Origin: Ruegeria atlantica
GTDB taxonomy: Bacteria > Pseudomonadota > Alphaproteobacteria > Rhodobacterales > Rhodobacteraceae
Direction of reading: 5' to 3'
DNA: 53,755 nucleotides
Assembly: GCF_013032455.1 (NCBI RefSeq)
Contig: NZ_WQCF01000016.1
Location: 1-53,755 of the forward strand
The notes below the pieces were generated by a model. That model did not search any database, was not told the origin of the DNA, and was given only the letters and a program-made list of their open reading frames with translations. Below, piece by piece: positions 1 to 7,766 of this stretch (the stretch's first letter is position 1; every line of letters begins with the position of its first letter). The position numbers were made by a program, and so were the translations under genes.

Positions 1-60
1 TGTCCCAAAGTCTTCCTCTCCGCAATCGCACTCGCAGCTACAGTCATCTATTGGTTATGA
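1..60 (+). CDS. C-terminal end of an unidentified membrane protein (partial)
   Basis: Frame 1 is open from the left edge to a TGA at 58-60. It encodes about 19 residues ending in a hydrophobic stretch (AIALAATVIYWL) that looks like a terminal transmembrane helix. The upstream part lies outside the window, so the family cannot be named. It could be a chance open frame; the hydrophobic ending is the only support. Bases 61-254, between this stop and the tRNA, show no convincing gene. Confidence 0.35.
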   Translation, partial: CPKVFLSAIALAATVIYWL

Positions 61-254
61 ATCCTGACCCTAGATATCTCTGGAGGGTCTCAAGCATCCA
101 GGTTGTGCCGTTTATGCAGACAGTGAAGCACAGATCCATTTCATTGCAAAAGGACTGTTCGGCCTGGTGCGCCATCTGATGTTGAGCGTTCACCCCGTCC
201 TGGTCGCACTGTGACGGTTGGGTCAGGTTCGTGTGACGTTCAACAAGCACCAAG

Positions 255-331
255 TGGCGGACCGAGGAGGATTCGAACCCCCGACCCCTTGATTCGTAGT
301 CAAGTACTCTATCCAGCTGAGCTATCGGTCC
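255..331 (-). tRNA. tRNA-Arg (anticodon ACG)
   Basis: Read on the minus strand, a 77-nt cloverleaf can be drawn. The acceptor stem is GGACCGA paired with TCGGTCC. Bases TA sit at 8-9, followed by a D-arm GCTCAGCTGGATAGAGT, an anticodon stem CTTGA/TCAAG with loop CTACGAA, and a T-arm containing GGTTCGAATCC. The discriminator is G and CCA is encoded. The anticodon ACG (complement of 295-297) reads arginine CGN codons after A34 deamination to inosine. Confidence 0.95.
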
Positions 332-395
332 GCGTTGGTGAGGCGCTATGTAGACCTACCTCTGGGGACGTGCAAGTCGATTCTTCAAAAATATT

Positions 396-1778
396 TTAAA
401 AAGTCAGATCGCCCCGCGGGAGCCGAATTTCAAATACAGTTCCCTCCGGCCCCGTCTCTTTCAGAACAAGGTCTCCCCCATGTCCGCGCACCAGTTCCTG
501 TGAGATGGCGAGGCCCAGACCAGAGCCACCCTTGCGCACACCGCCCTGAAACGGTGTGAACAGGTTTTCACGCGCCTTGGGCGGCAAGCCAGGTCCGTTA
601 TCCCTTATCTCGACACACCAGTCATCCTCGTGGACACAACCGCCGATCGTAATCTTGCCCGGTTTACCCGAGGCCACCAACGCCTGACGGGCGTTGCGCA
701 CAAGGTTCATCATGACACGGAAAATTTGTTCGGGGTCCGCACGCGCCACGAGATCCTTCGGCACCTCGTTCACGAACTCGACGCAGGAATCGGCTACGGC
801 CAGTTTCTCGCTGACGACTACATCCTCGGCCACGTCGCGCAAAGGAACCATGGTCAGGGTCGGCGCGGGCTCTTCGGCACGACCAAAGGCCAAGGTACTT
901 TCACACAGAGACACTGCCCGCGTGATCGAATTCACCAGCTTAGGCGCCATGCGCCCCACCAGCGGGTCATCGCTGGATTCTATCCGGTCAGTGAATAACT
1001 GCGCCGAAGTCAGGATGTTGCGCAGATCATGGCTCACCTTGGCCACCGCCTCGCCTAGCTGCGCCAGACGTTCCCTCTGTTTCAGGGCCTGCGTCAGTTC
1101 CGTTTGCAGCTGCTGCAACGCCTCCTCGGCCTCGCGCAGCTCGGTCACTTTGGAGTTGGGTGAGATGATGCCCCGTGCATCCTCTGGGGCCTCGGCATAG
1201 CGCTGCATGTAGCCCACAACGCTTTTGATCGGCTTCACCAGCACGACACGCACAGCGAGGAACAGGAAAAAAGCCGTGATGATGGAAATTACGAAGGACA
1301 GACCCAGAATACGCAGACCATAATCGGTCATCGCCATCCGCAGCGGCTCGCTGTCGATGGTCACCTCGATCAGCAGCCCCGCGCCTTTGACTGGCTCACC
1401 CATCACGCGAATGACTTCATTGTCCGGGGTGAACATCCGTGTCAGCGCATCCCGGATCAGAACCCACGCCCCCGCATCGCGCAGGTCATAAGTATTGGTG
1501 ATCGCCTCTGGGATCGGTGAAGACAGCATCAACTGCCGCACCTCGTCGCGCCGAAGTACAACGTTATAGACACCCGCATTGGCCAGCAGTTCAGCCTCGA
1601 GGTCTTCTGCCAGCATGTCATCGGCCAACAGGGCCAGTGACGCGATCTGCGCGCGTTCAAGACGGTTCAGCAGGAAATCTTCACGAAACCGCGCAATCGA
1701 AGGGACAAAGATCAAAATCTCGGCCAACATAACGAAGACCGTCGTCAGGATCAGAAATCGGCCCGACAGTGAGTTCAA
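396..1778 (-). CDS. Membrane sensor histidine kinase
   Basis: A two-component sensor kinase of about 460 residues. An N-terminal transmembrane helix (LILTTVFVMLAEILIFV) precedes a periplasmic sensor segment. A second helix (ILGLSFVISIITAFFLFLAV) leads into a HAMP-like linker and coiled coil. The H-box is KVSHDLRNILTSAQL with the phospho-acceptor His. The ATPase domain shows the N box (NLVRNARQAL), G1 (DNGPGLP) and G2 (GSGLGLAIS). The frame extends further upstream, but that part overlaps the preceding gene. A TTG at 1778 preceded by GGGAAAGGGAGAG fits better and starts 19 bases after the upstream stop. It is the last gene of a trio with the oxidoreductase and the TVP38-like protein. No response regulator is adjacent, so its partner and signal are unknown. 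Confidence 0.9.
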   Translation of the reverse strand: MNSLSGRFLILTTVFVMLAEILIFVPSIARFREDFLLNRLERAQIASLALLADDMLAEDLEAELLANAGVYNVVLRRDEVRQLMLSSPIPEAITNTYDLRDAGAWVLIRDALTRMFTPDNEVIRVMGEPVKGAGLLIEVTIDSEPLRMAMTDYGLRILGLSFVISIITAFFLFLAVRVVLVKPIKSVVGYMQRYAEAPEDARGIISPNSKVTELREAEEALQQLQTELTQALKQRERLAQLGEAVAKVSHDLRNILTSAQLFTDRIESSDDPLVGRMAPKLVNSITRAVSLCESTLAFGRAEEPAPTLTMVPLRDVAEDVVVSEKLAVADSCVEFVNEVPKDLVARADPEQIFRVMMNLVRNARQALVASGKPGKITIGGCVHEDDWCVEIRDNGPGLPPKARENLFTPFQGGVRKGGSGLGLAISQELVRGHGGDLVLKETGPEGTVFEIRLPRGDLTF

Positions 1779-1797
1779 TCTGCTCTCCCTTTCCCGG

Positions 1798-3216
1798 TTA
1801 GGGCATCCAGCGCTGGACGAACCTGACCACTCGTTTAACTGTCTGATTCTCAAACAGCCTTGGCGTGAAATAGGCCCCCGCCACCCGTTTGTTAAGCTCT
1901 CCGATCGTCGGATAGGGCGAAACCATTGCCGCGATCTGCCCCATCTTCAGATTATTAGCCAGCGCCAGCGACCACAAGTTGATCAATTCGCCCGCTTGAT
2001 GCCCCACGATTGTAGCACCGACAGGTCGGCCTTTCACGACCATGACTTTGATGAAGCCCTTCGTTTTGCGCTCGGATATCGCACGGTCGTTGTGGTGATA
2101 GTAGAACCGCGCGATTTCCAGCCTGTCACCGTGCTGTTCGCGCGCTTGAGCCTCGGTCAGGCCAACCTGCGCAAGTTCGGGGTCGGTATAGGTGGCCCAG
2201 GGAATATGCGCCGTCTTTGCTTTGGACGGCAGGCCAAACAGGGCCGAACGAATGATGATTCCGGCGTGATACCCAGCGACATGGGTGAATTGCAGACCGC
2301 CTGCAACGTCACCGATGGCATAGACTTTGCGGTTTGTGGTCCGCAGCGCCTCGTCGACCTTGATCCCGGTACGGGTCGGCTCGATCCCGGCGGCTGCAAG
2401 GTTCAGCCGGTCGGTGTTGGCCTTACGTCCCGCTGCCAGCAACAGATGCGAGCCCGAGAAGATGTCACCATTTTGGGTCACAACCTCGACCACACCGTTA
2501 TTGTCGCGGACCTGCGCGACCATCGCCTGCTCATGAATGGCCACGCCTTCGGCCCGCAATGCGTCCAACACGATACCTGCTGCCTCGGGGTCGTCTTTGC
2601 CCAGCGCCTGCATGCCTTCGATCACAGTCACTTCACAACCCAAACGAATATGTGCCTGCGCCATTTCCAGGCCAATCGGACCACCGCCAATGATCAGCAG
2701 GTGTTCGGGCTTGTCGCGCAGGTCAAAGATCGTCTCATTGGTGTAGTAAGGCACCTGATCCAAACCGGGGATCGGCGGCACCAGAGGTGACGATCCGGTC
2801 GCAATCACCACCCGCCGTGCGGTGATCAGGTTTTTCCCCGCCTGAACCTGTGTCGGAGAGACAAAGCTGCCATATTCCCGAATCACCTTGACCCCGAACC
2901 CTTCGAACCGCTCTTGGCTGTCCATCGGTTCGATCTGGGCTATCACCGATTGGACGTGATCCTTGGCGGCCGCGTAGTCCACCTGAGGCACGACGTCTGC
3001 CACGCCCATCGCCGCAGCATGTGCCTGCCCATAGGCAGCCTTGCCGCTTGCAATCAGGGCCTTCGACGGAACACAGCCAAAGTTCAGGCAATCGCCACCC
3101 ATCTTGTGACCTTCCAGAAGGATCACGTCAGCACCCATCTGGCTGGCACCGGCCGCCACAGACAAGCCGCCTGACCCGGCCCCGATCACCAGGATATCGG
3201 TTTTCAGTTCTTGCAT
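1798..3216 (-). CDS. FAD-dependent pyridine nucleotide-disulfide oxidoreductase (Lpd/mercuric-reductase-like)
   Basis: A 472-residue flavoprotein of the glutathione reductase/dihydrolipoamide dehydrogenase class I fold. It has the N-terminal FAD-binding GAGSGG (12-17), the redox-active disulfide CLNFGC (Cys43 and Cys48), a central NAD(P) Rossmann motif IIGGGPIGLEMA, the second FAD motif around YAIGDV, and a dimerisation domain. The C-terminal catalytic region, normally His-Pro-Thr with a downstream Glu, reads SPYPTIGE, without an obvious His in the usual place. It starts 4 bases after the TVP38-like gene and is probably co-transcribed with it, a pairing common in bacteria. It is unlikely to be the E3 subunit of a 2-oxoacid dehydrogenase because no E1/E2 genes are nearby. 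The substrate is unknown. Confidence 0.88.
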   Translation of the reverse strand: MQELKTDILVIGAGSGGLSVAAGASQMGADVILLEGHKMGGDCLNFGCVPSKALIASGKAAYGQAHAAAMGVADVVPQVDYAAAKDHVQSVIAQIEPMDSQERFEGFGVKVIREYGSFVSPTQVQAGKNLITARRVVIATGSSPLVPPIPGLDQVPYYTNETIFDLRDKPEHLLIIGGGPIGLEMAQAHIRLGCEVTVIEGMQALGKDDPEAAGIVLDALRAEGVAIHEQAMVAQVRDNNGVVEVVTQNGDIFSGSHLLLAAGRKANTDRLNLAAAGIEPTRTGIKVDEALRTTNRKVYAIGDVAGGLQFTHVAGYHAGIIIRSALFGLPSKAKTAHIPWATYTDPELAQVGLTEAQAREQHGDRLEIARFYYHHNDRAISERKTKGFIKVMVVKGRPVGATIVGHQAGELINLWSLALANNLKMGQIAAMVSPYPTIGELNKRVAGAYFTPRLFENQTVKRVVRFVQRWMP

Positions 3217-3220
3217 GAAT

Positions 3221-3952
3221 TCAGGCGTCCTTTTTGCCGCGCAGGGCTTTGATAACTATCGGCAGCGCTGCCAGCACGCACAAGCCAATGATCGGGCCAA
3301 TGACAAAGGGCTCCCACAGCAGCGAGACATCCGGAGTCTCACCCCGATCAAACACGCCCCCCAACCCGACGCCGATCCAGGTGTAGACAATACCGCCCGG
3401 AATGATGCCAAGCGCCGTGGTAATCAGGAAGTTACGGAATTTCACACCCACCAGTGCGGGCACAAGATTGGCCACAAAGAACGGGACAACCGGCACAAGC
3501 CGCAAAAGAAACAGGACCGATATTTCGTTCTCGCGCAGGCCATCCTTCAGTTTCTTGACTGTGCCTTCGGATGATTCCAGCCGCGCCGTCAGGGATTCGC
3601 CCAACCCCCAGCGCGCCGCGAGAAAGATGGCCGAAGCACCGACCGTTGCTGCGAATACATTGAAAACCGTGCCCGCGAAGAGACCGAACAAGAACCCGCC
3701 AGTCATCGAGGCCACAGCAGCGCCCGGCAATGAAAAAGCAACGATGACAATATAAATGGCCACGAAAGCAGCCGCCATTGACCAATAATTTGCATCCCGC
3801 CACGCCAACAGCGCTTCGCGATTGTCGCGCAATGTCTCAAAGGTCAGATAGTCGCCCAGCGTGAAAAAACCCACCGCAGCGACGGCGAGAATCACCAGCA
3901 AAGGAATATGTCGCGCAAGCCCGCTGCGCGGGGCCTGAGTTGTATCGCTCAT
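3221..3952 (-). CDS. TVP38/TMEM64 (DedA-like, SNARE-associated) family membrane protein
   Basis: An integral inner-membrane protein of about 243 residues with roughly five to six hydrophobic segments. The central block GAAVASMTGGFLFGLFAGTVFN and the F..RLVPVVPFFVANLVPALVGV segment are typical of the TVP38/TMEM64 (VTT) family, thought to act in lipid scrambling or membrane homeostasis. Two in-frame starts compete: ATG at 3952 (used here) and ATG at 3979, which has GGGGCAG before it. It is the first gene of the trio with the disulfide oxidoreductase and histidine kinase. A redox or membrane-stress role for the trio is inference only. Confidence 0.85.
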   Translation of the reverse strand: MSDTTQAPRSGLARHIPLLVILAVAAVGFFTLGDYLTFETLRDNREALLAWRDANYWSMAAAFVAIYIVIVAFSLPGAAVASMTGGFLFGLFAGTVFNVFAATVGASAIFLAARWGLGESLTARLESSEGTVKKLKDGLRENEISVLFLLRLVPVVPFFVANLVPALVGVKFRNFLITTALGIIPGGIVYTWIGVGLGGVFDRGETPDVSLLWEPFVIGPIIGLCVLAALPIVIKALRGKKDA

Positions 3953-4151
3953 AAGGCTGTCCGGTTTCGTACGTTTCATTCTGCCCCAAACATGCGCCGT
4001 CGCGGGCCAATACAACAGGGGCCTCACGCGGCCTTGATGTTTACAGCAGCGAATGTGAGGGGTAAGGGCCGTATAACCGCCATTTTGAAACCTTTCGTAC
4101 GCTGTGGTTACAGAATTGTTGCAAAAGGCGTCAAAACCCCCACCTAGGGGT

Positions 4152-4180
4152 TTGACTTACCCCCCGCTACCCAGTAGAGG
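4152..4180 (+). promoter_or_regulatory. Candidate sigma70 promoter for rpmH-rnpA
   Basis: A -35-like TTGACT (4152-4157) and a -10-like TAGAGG (4175-4180) are separated by exactly 17 bases. They lie about 70 bases upstream of the rpmH start codon. Predicted from sequence only. Confidence 0.55.
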
Positions 4181-4249
4181 ACGGGCTTCGAACACTAGGG
4201 CCAGGCGAATCCGCGCCGCACCCCACCGCTATTGATTGGAGACGGAGCG

Positions 4250-4384
4250 ATGAAACGCACCTATCAGCCTTCGAACCTGGTTCGCAAACGCCGCCACGGT
4301 TTCCGCGCGCGCATGGCCACCAAGGCCGGCCGCAAGATCCTGAACGCGCGCCGCGCACGTGGCCGCAAGTCGCTGAGCGCGTAA
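4250..4384 (+). CDS. rpmH: 50S ribosomal protein L34
   Basis: A 44-residue, highly basic protein beginning [19 protein letters not shown] and ending in the usual [12 protein letters not shown], which is the full length of L34. It sits in the large subunit core. GGAGACGGAGCG precedes the ATG. It is followed directly by rnpA and yidD, the conserved rpmH-rnpA-yidD order near the bacterial dnaA/yidC region. The gene is short and easily overlooked. Confidence 0.97.
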
Positions 4385-4409
4385 ACCGCTCACCGATCAG
4401 GTTATGAAC

Positions 4410-4835
4410 ATGACGCCGCCGGAGGCTCCTGAGGATGGTAAGAACCACCCCGGGGATATGCCTCCGGCGGCGTCCGTTTGCGCGCCTGAAACTCTGACTG
4501 TTCTTAAAAAACGATCCGATTTCCTGAAAGCCGCCCGTGCGCGTAGGCAGGGCACCACATCCATGATGGTGCAGGCCCGCAAGCGCGCTGTGGATGAGGG
4601 TACGGGGATTCGCGTCGGTTTCACCTGCTCCAAGAAGGTCGGCAATGCCGTGGCCCGCAACCGCGCCAAACGGCGCCTGCGCGAGGCCGCGCGGGCCGTC
4701 TTGCCAGAGGCTGGCCGCGATGGATGGGATTACGTGCTGATCGGACGCGCCGAAGTGACTGCCGCGCGTCCGTTCGACGCTTTGTTGGACGATCTGCGCT
4801 ATGCTCTGCGCAAGGTCCACAGCACGCGGAAATGA
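4410..4835 (+). CDS. rnpA: Ribonuclease P protein component
   Basis: The protein cofactor of RNase P, which assists the catalytic RNA in removing tRNA 5' leaders. The diagnostic segment is [21 protein letters not shown] followed by LREAAR, the RNR-type RNA-binding motif. The core begins at [17 protein letters not shown]. The N-terminal leader of about 30 residues ahead of the core is poorly conserved in such proteins. Candidate ATGs are at 4404, 4410 and 4458. 4410 is preferred because AGG at 4398-4400 is about 9 bases away. A perfect 15-bp inverted repeat begins at the third base of that ATG. The stop overlaps the yidD start (ATGA). Confidence 0.95.
   Translation: MTPPEAPEDGKNHPGDMPPAASVCAPETLTVLKKRSDFLKAARARRQGTTSMMVQARKRAVDEGTGIRVGFTCSKKVGNAVARNRAKRRLREAARAVLPEAGRDGWDYVLIGRAEVTAARPFDALLDDLRYALRKVHSTRK
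4412..4474 (+). repeat. Perfect 15-bp inverted repeat over the rnpA start
   Basis: GACGCCGCCGGAGGC (4412-4426) is exactly complementary to GCCTCCGGCGGCGTC (4460-4474), with a 33-base loop that holds further small self-complementary pieces. It lies within the first 22 codons of rnpA and would form a very stable RNA hairpin at the start codon. There is no U-tract, so translational control or transcript processing between rpmH and rnpA is more likely than termination. Confidence 0.75.
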
Positions 4836-5077
4836 CTCTGCTGTCACATATCTTGGCCCTGCCCGTCCGGGCCTATCGGCTGATATTCAGCCCGTGGGTC
4901 GGGTTTAACTGCCGCTATCAACCCACATGCTCCGCCTATGCACTGGAAGCGCTTGAGAAACACGGCGCGATCAAAGGCGCGTGGCTCGCCGCACGGCGGA
5001 TTGGCCGCTGCCATCCTTGGGGCGGGGATGGCTACGATCCTGTGCCAGACACCGATAGCCGGACAAAGAAGAACTAG
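4832..5077 (+). CDS. yidD: Membrane protein insertion efficiency factor YidD
   Basis: An 81-residue protein beginning [22 protein letters not shown] and carrying the family signature [19 protein letters not shown] followed by [17 protein letters not shown]. YidD is a small amphipathic membrane-associated protein that supports YidC/Sec-dependent insertion. Its ATG overlaps the rnpA stop by four bases, giving translational coupling. yidC lies only 2.7 kb downstream. Confidence 0.95.
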   Translation: MTLLSHILALPVRAYRLIFSPWVGFNCRYQPTCSAYALEALEKHGAIKGAWLAARRIGRCHPWGGDGYDPVPDTDSRTKKN

Positions 5078-5133
5078 ACCCCGCAACCGGTCGACATCTT
5101 GCCCGGTTGCGCCAACTATTGTAGGGGCTGCGC

Positions 5134-6027
5134 ATGTTTGACGAAGCTGACGATATCCATCCGCTCTTTGCTGGCGCGCCCTCGACCACCGAGTTCAAGA
5201 AGTTACGCAAACGCATCGTGCGCCAAACCCGTGAGGCCATCGAGCACTATGGGATGGTGGACCCGTCCGCCCATGATAAGGATGGCAAACCGCCGCGCTG
5301 GCTGGTCTGTCTGTCGGGCGGCAAAGACAGCTATACCCTGCTTGCAGTTCTTTATGAGCTGAAGTGGCGTGGATTGCTGCCGGTCGACCTTCTGGCCTGC
5401 AATCTGGATCAGGGCCAGCCCGGTTTCCCGGCCACCGTCCTGCCCGAGTTTCTGGAGCGCATGGGCGTACCGCACCGCATCGAATATCAGGACACCTATT
5501 CCGTCGTCATGGACAAGGTTCCGCAGGGCCGTACCTATTGCGCCCTGTGCTCGCGACTACGCCGGGGCAACCTCTACCGGATCGCTCGGGAAGAAGGCTG
5601 TTCCGCCGTCGTACTGGGCCATCACCGCGATGATATCCTCGAGACGTTCTTCATGAACCTGTTCCACGGTGGGCGTCTGGCTACAATGCCACCCAAGCTG
5701 GTGAACGAAGAGGGTGATTTGTTCGTCTTCCGCCCCTTGGCCCACGTAGCCGAGGCTGATTGCGCGAAATTCGCCACTTCGATGAATTATCCCATTATCC
5801 CCTGCGACCTCTGCGGCAGTCAGGATGGGTTACAGCGTCAACAGGTAAAACAGATTCTGGACCAGTGGGAAAAGAACAGCCCCGGTCGACGGCAGGTGAT
5901 GTTCAGGGCTTTGACCAACGCGCGCCCCTCGCATCTTCTGGATCCTAAACTGTTCGATTTCGCGAACCTTGCCCTGAAACCCGGCAAAAAAGACGAAAAT
6001 TCAGACGAGATTCCACAGCTGCGTTAA
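5134..6027 (+). CDS. ttcA: tRNA 2-thiocytidine(32) synthetase TtcA
   Basis: A 297-residue PP-loop ATPase that thiolates C32 of certain tRNAs. The PP-loop SGGKDS is at 61-66. Cys136 and Cys139 in [11 protein letters not shown], with a further cysteine pair in [10 protein letters not shown], match the iron-sulfur and sulfur-relay cysteines of TtcA. Length and the [17 protein letters not shown] segment fit the TtcA group rather than TilS. GTAGGGG precedes the ATG. Confidence 0.93.
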   Translation: MFDEADDIHPLFAGAPSTTEFKKLRKRIVRQTREAIEHYGMVDPSAHDKDGKPPRWLVCLSGGKDSYTLLAVLYELKWRGLLPVDLLACNLDQGQPGFPATVLPEFLERMGVPHRIEYQDTYSVVMDKVPQGRTYCALCSRLRRGNLYRIAREEGCSAVVLGHHRDDILETFFMNLFHGGRLATMPPKLVNEEGDLFVFRPLAHVAEADCAKFATSMNYPIIPCDLCGSQDGLQRQQVKQILDQWEKNSPGRRQVMFRALTNARPSHLLDPKLFDFANLALKPGKKDENSDEIPQLR

Positions 6028-6098
6028 CGTCTGACTCAGATTGGTTTTCTACGGTTGCCCAATACGTGCTTTGTCCAACGTAGAGGCCCTGAAATCCG

Positions 6099-7643
6099 AT
6101 GTGGAAACATATCAAAGTCGAACGCATTCTTCACGCCCTTACCTCAGCTCTGAACGGCCCTGCAGCGCTGGCCTTTGTTCCGGCCATCAGCCTTGCAGCC
6201 TTCTGGATGGGGGGCGAAAGGGCTCTGGTGATCGTCGCTCTTGGCCTGCCGGTTCTATTCATGGGCGCAGCCGCGCTTGAAGAGCGGGCTGACAATATTC
6301 GCCAGCAGAACCGCCCGCCCGGCGGCATGATGGCGATCGACACATTTGCCACCGAATTAGAGGGGATCTTCCAATCCTCCGCCTCCAGCGGAGCGGAATC
6401 GGCCTGCATAATTGTCGCGCTAGATGAATTTTCGGATTTTCTGGATCTGCATGGCAACGCTGCCGCCAACCACTTGGCTGACCAGTTTGGCCACCGCATT
6501 CTTTCAGCTATTCGCACGCAGGACATCGCAACCCGATTGGGTCAGGATAAGATCGCAATCGGCCTGCGCCCATCCCATCAGTTGGATCTTGAGGCCTGTA
6601 TTCAGATGTCCGGACGTATTCAGGCAATGGTCGAAGATCCCTTCACACTGAACGGTACAGGGGTCTATGTCTCATGCTCGATCGGCTTCAGTTTGCTGTC
6701 CAATGTGTCAAACGAGCGATACGAAGACTGGATTGACGCGGCCTCAGCAGCGTTGAATGAAGCCCAGCGGAACGGCCCATCAACCATCCGCGCCTATTCC
6801 AATGAAACACGCCGCCGCTCGCGTATCCGAGCCAATCTACGCAAGGAGTTCGAAGCTGCGTTGGACAACGGTGAAATCCGGCCCTGGTTTCAGCCTCAGA
6901 TTTCGACCGATACCGGGCGCGTCACAGGGTTTGAGGCTTTGGCCCGTTGGGAACATCCGCAGAAAGGCGTGTTGGGGCCACAAGTATTCCTGCCCTTTGC
7001 CGAACAGTCTGAATTGATGGGGAAACTTGGCCAGGCGATGCGGCATCACGCTTTTGAAGCTATGCGTGAATGGGATCGCGCTGGGGTTATCGTGCCCCGG
7101 ATCGGCGTCAACTTCTCCTCGGAGGAATTGCGGGACCCGGCCCTGATAGACCACCTGAAATGGGAGCTGGATCAGAACAACCTGACGCCGGACCGGCTGG
7201 CGGTCGAAATACTCGAGACCGTATTCTCGCGCCAGCCAGATGACGTAATAACACGCAACGTGCTCAGTATGTCCGAGCTTGGCTGTTGCATTGATCTGGA
7301 CGATTTCGGAACCGGGCATGCCTCGATTGCGTCGATCAAACGATTTGACGTCTCGCGGATCAAGATTGACCGCTCTTTTGTCGCCAAGGCGGATCGCGAT
7401 GCCAGCCAGCAACAACTGGTCAGCGCCATCCTGACCATGGCAGAACGTCTGAATGTCGAGACCCTTGCCGAAGGGGTCGAGACCAAGGGCGAACATGCCC
7501 TGATGGCGCAACTGGGATGCGATCACGTCCAGGGCTTCGGGATCGGCAAGCCGATGCCTTTCGAAAAGACGCTGGACTGGATGGCGGCGCATCAGAACAA
7601 GGTCAACGGAATACCCGAAATCGGCCGGAAGACCGGCCCCTAA
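6099..7643 (+). CDS. Cyclic-di-GMP phosphodiesterase with degenerate GGDEF and intact EAL domain
   Basis: A 514-residue signalling protein. Two hydrophobic segments (about 21-37 and 41-58) anchor it in the inner membrane. A GGDEF-like domain follows (about 80-235), but the active-site motif is replaced by LGQDK (147-151), so cyclase activity is unlikely. The EAL domain (about 245-500) keeps EAL (279-281), the N in VNFSSEEL, DDFGTG (401-406) and the Glu in LAEGVE, as expected of an active c-di-GMP phosphodiesterase. The degenerate domain may serve as a GTP-binding regulatory site, which is known for some relatives and is inference here. It stands between ttcA and yidC in the same orientation; functional linkage is unclear. 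Confidence 0.93.
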   Translation: MWKHIKVERILHALTSALNGPAALAFVPAISLAAFWMGGERALVIVALGLPVLFMGAAALEERADNIRQQNRPPGGMMAIDTFATELEGIFQSSASSGAESACIIVALDEFSDFLDLHGNAAANHLADQFGHRILSAIRTQDIATRLGQDKIAIGLRPSHQLDLEACIQMSGRIQAMVEDPFTLNGTGVYVSCSIGFSLLSNVSNERYEDWIDAASAALNEAQRNGPSTIRAYSNETRRRSRIRANLRKEFEAALDNGEIRPWFQPQISTDTGRVTGFEALARWEHPQKGVLGPQVFLPFAEQSELMGKLGQAMRHHAFEAMREWDRAGVIVPRIGVNFSSEELRDPALIDHLKWELDQNNLTPDRLAVEILETVFSRQPDDVITRNVLSMSELGCCIDLDDFGTGHASIASIKRFDVSRIKIDRSFVAKADRDASQQQLVSAILTMAERLNVETLAEGVETKGEHALMAQLGCDHVQGFGIGKPMPFEKTLDWMAAHQNKVNGIPEIGRKTGP

Positions 7644-7766
7644 TCGCTGATTTACGCCACAGAAAAGCGATCCCTGACGAAATAACAGGCGATTCCGCTT
7701 GACCTTTGGGCCTGCACTCTGTTGAACCCACCGGGTGTGTTTCACTGCTTAAGGTGGCTGTCCCCA

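Noticed and set aside
44..253. A 69-codon open frame on the minus strand next to tRNA-Arg
   Set aside because: No ribosome site, no recognisable domain, and it runs up to the tRNA; it looks like chance.
255..331. tRNA-Arg as a phage or island attachment site
   Set aside because: No integrase gene and no second copy of the tRNA end is visible in the window.
7690..7735. TTGACC with TTGAAC 17 bases later, as a yidC promoter
   Set aside because: The -10 half is too far from consensus to support a call.
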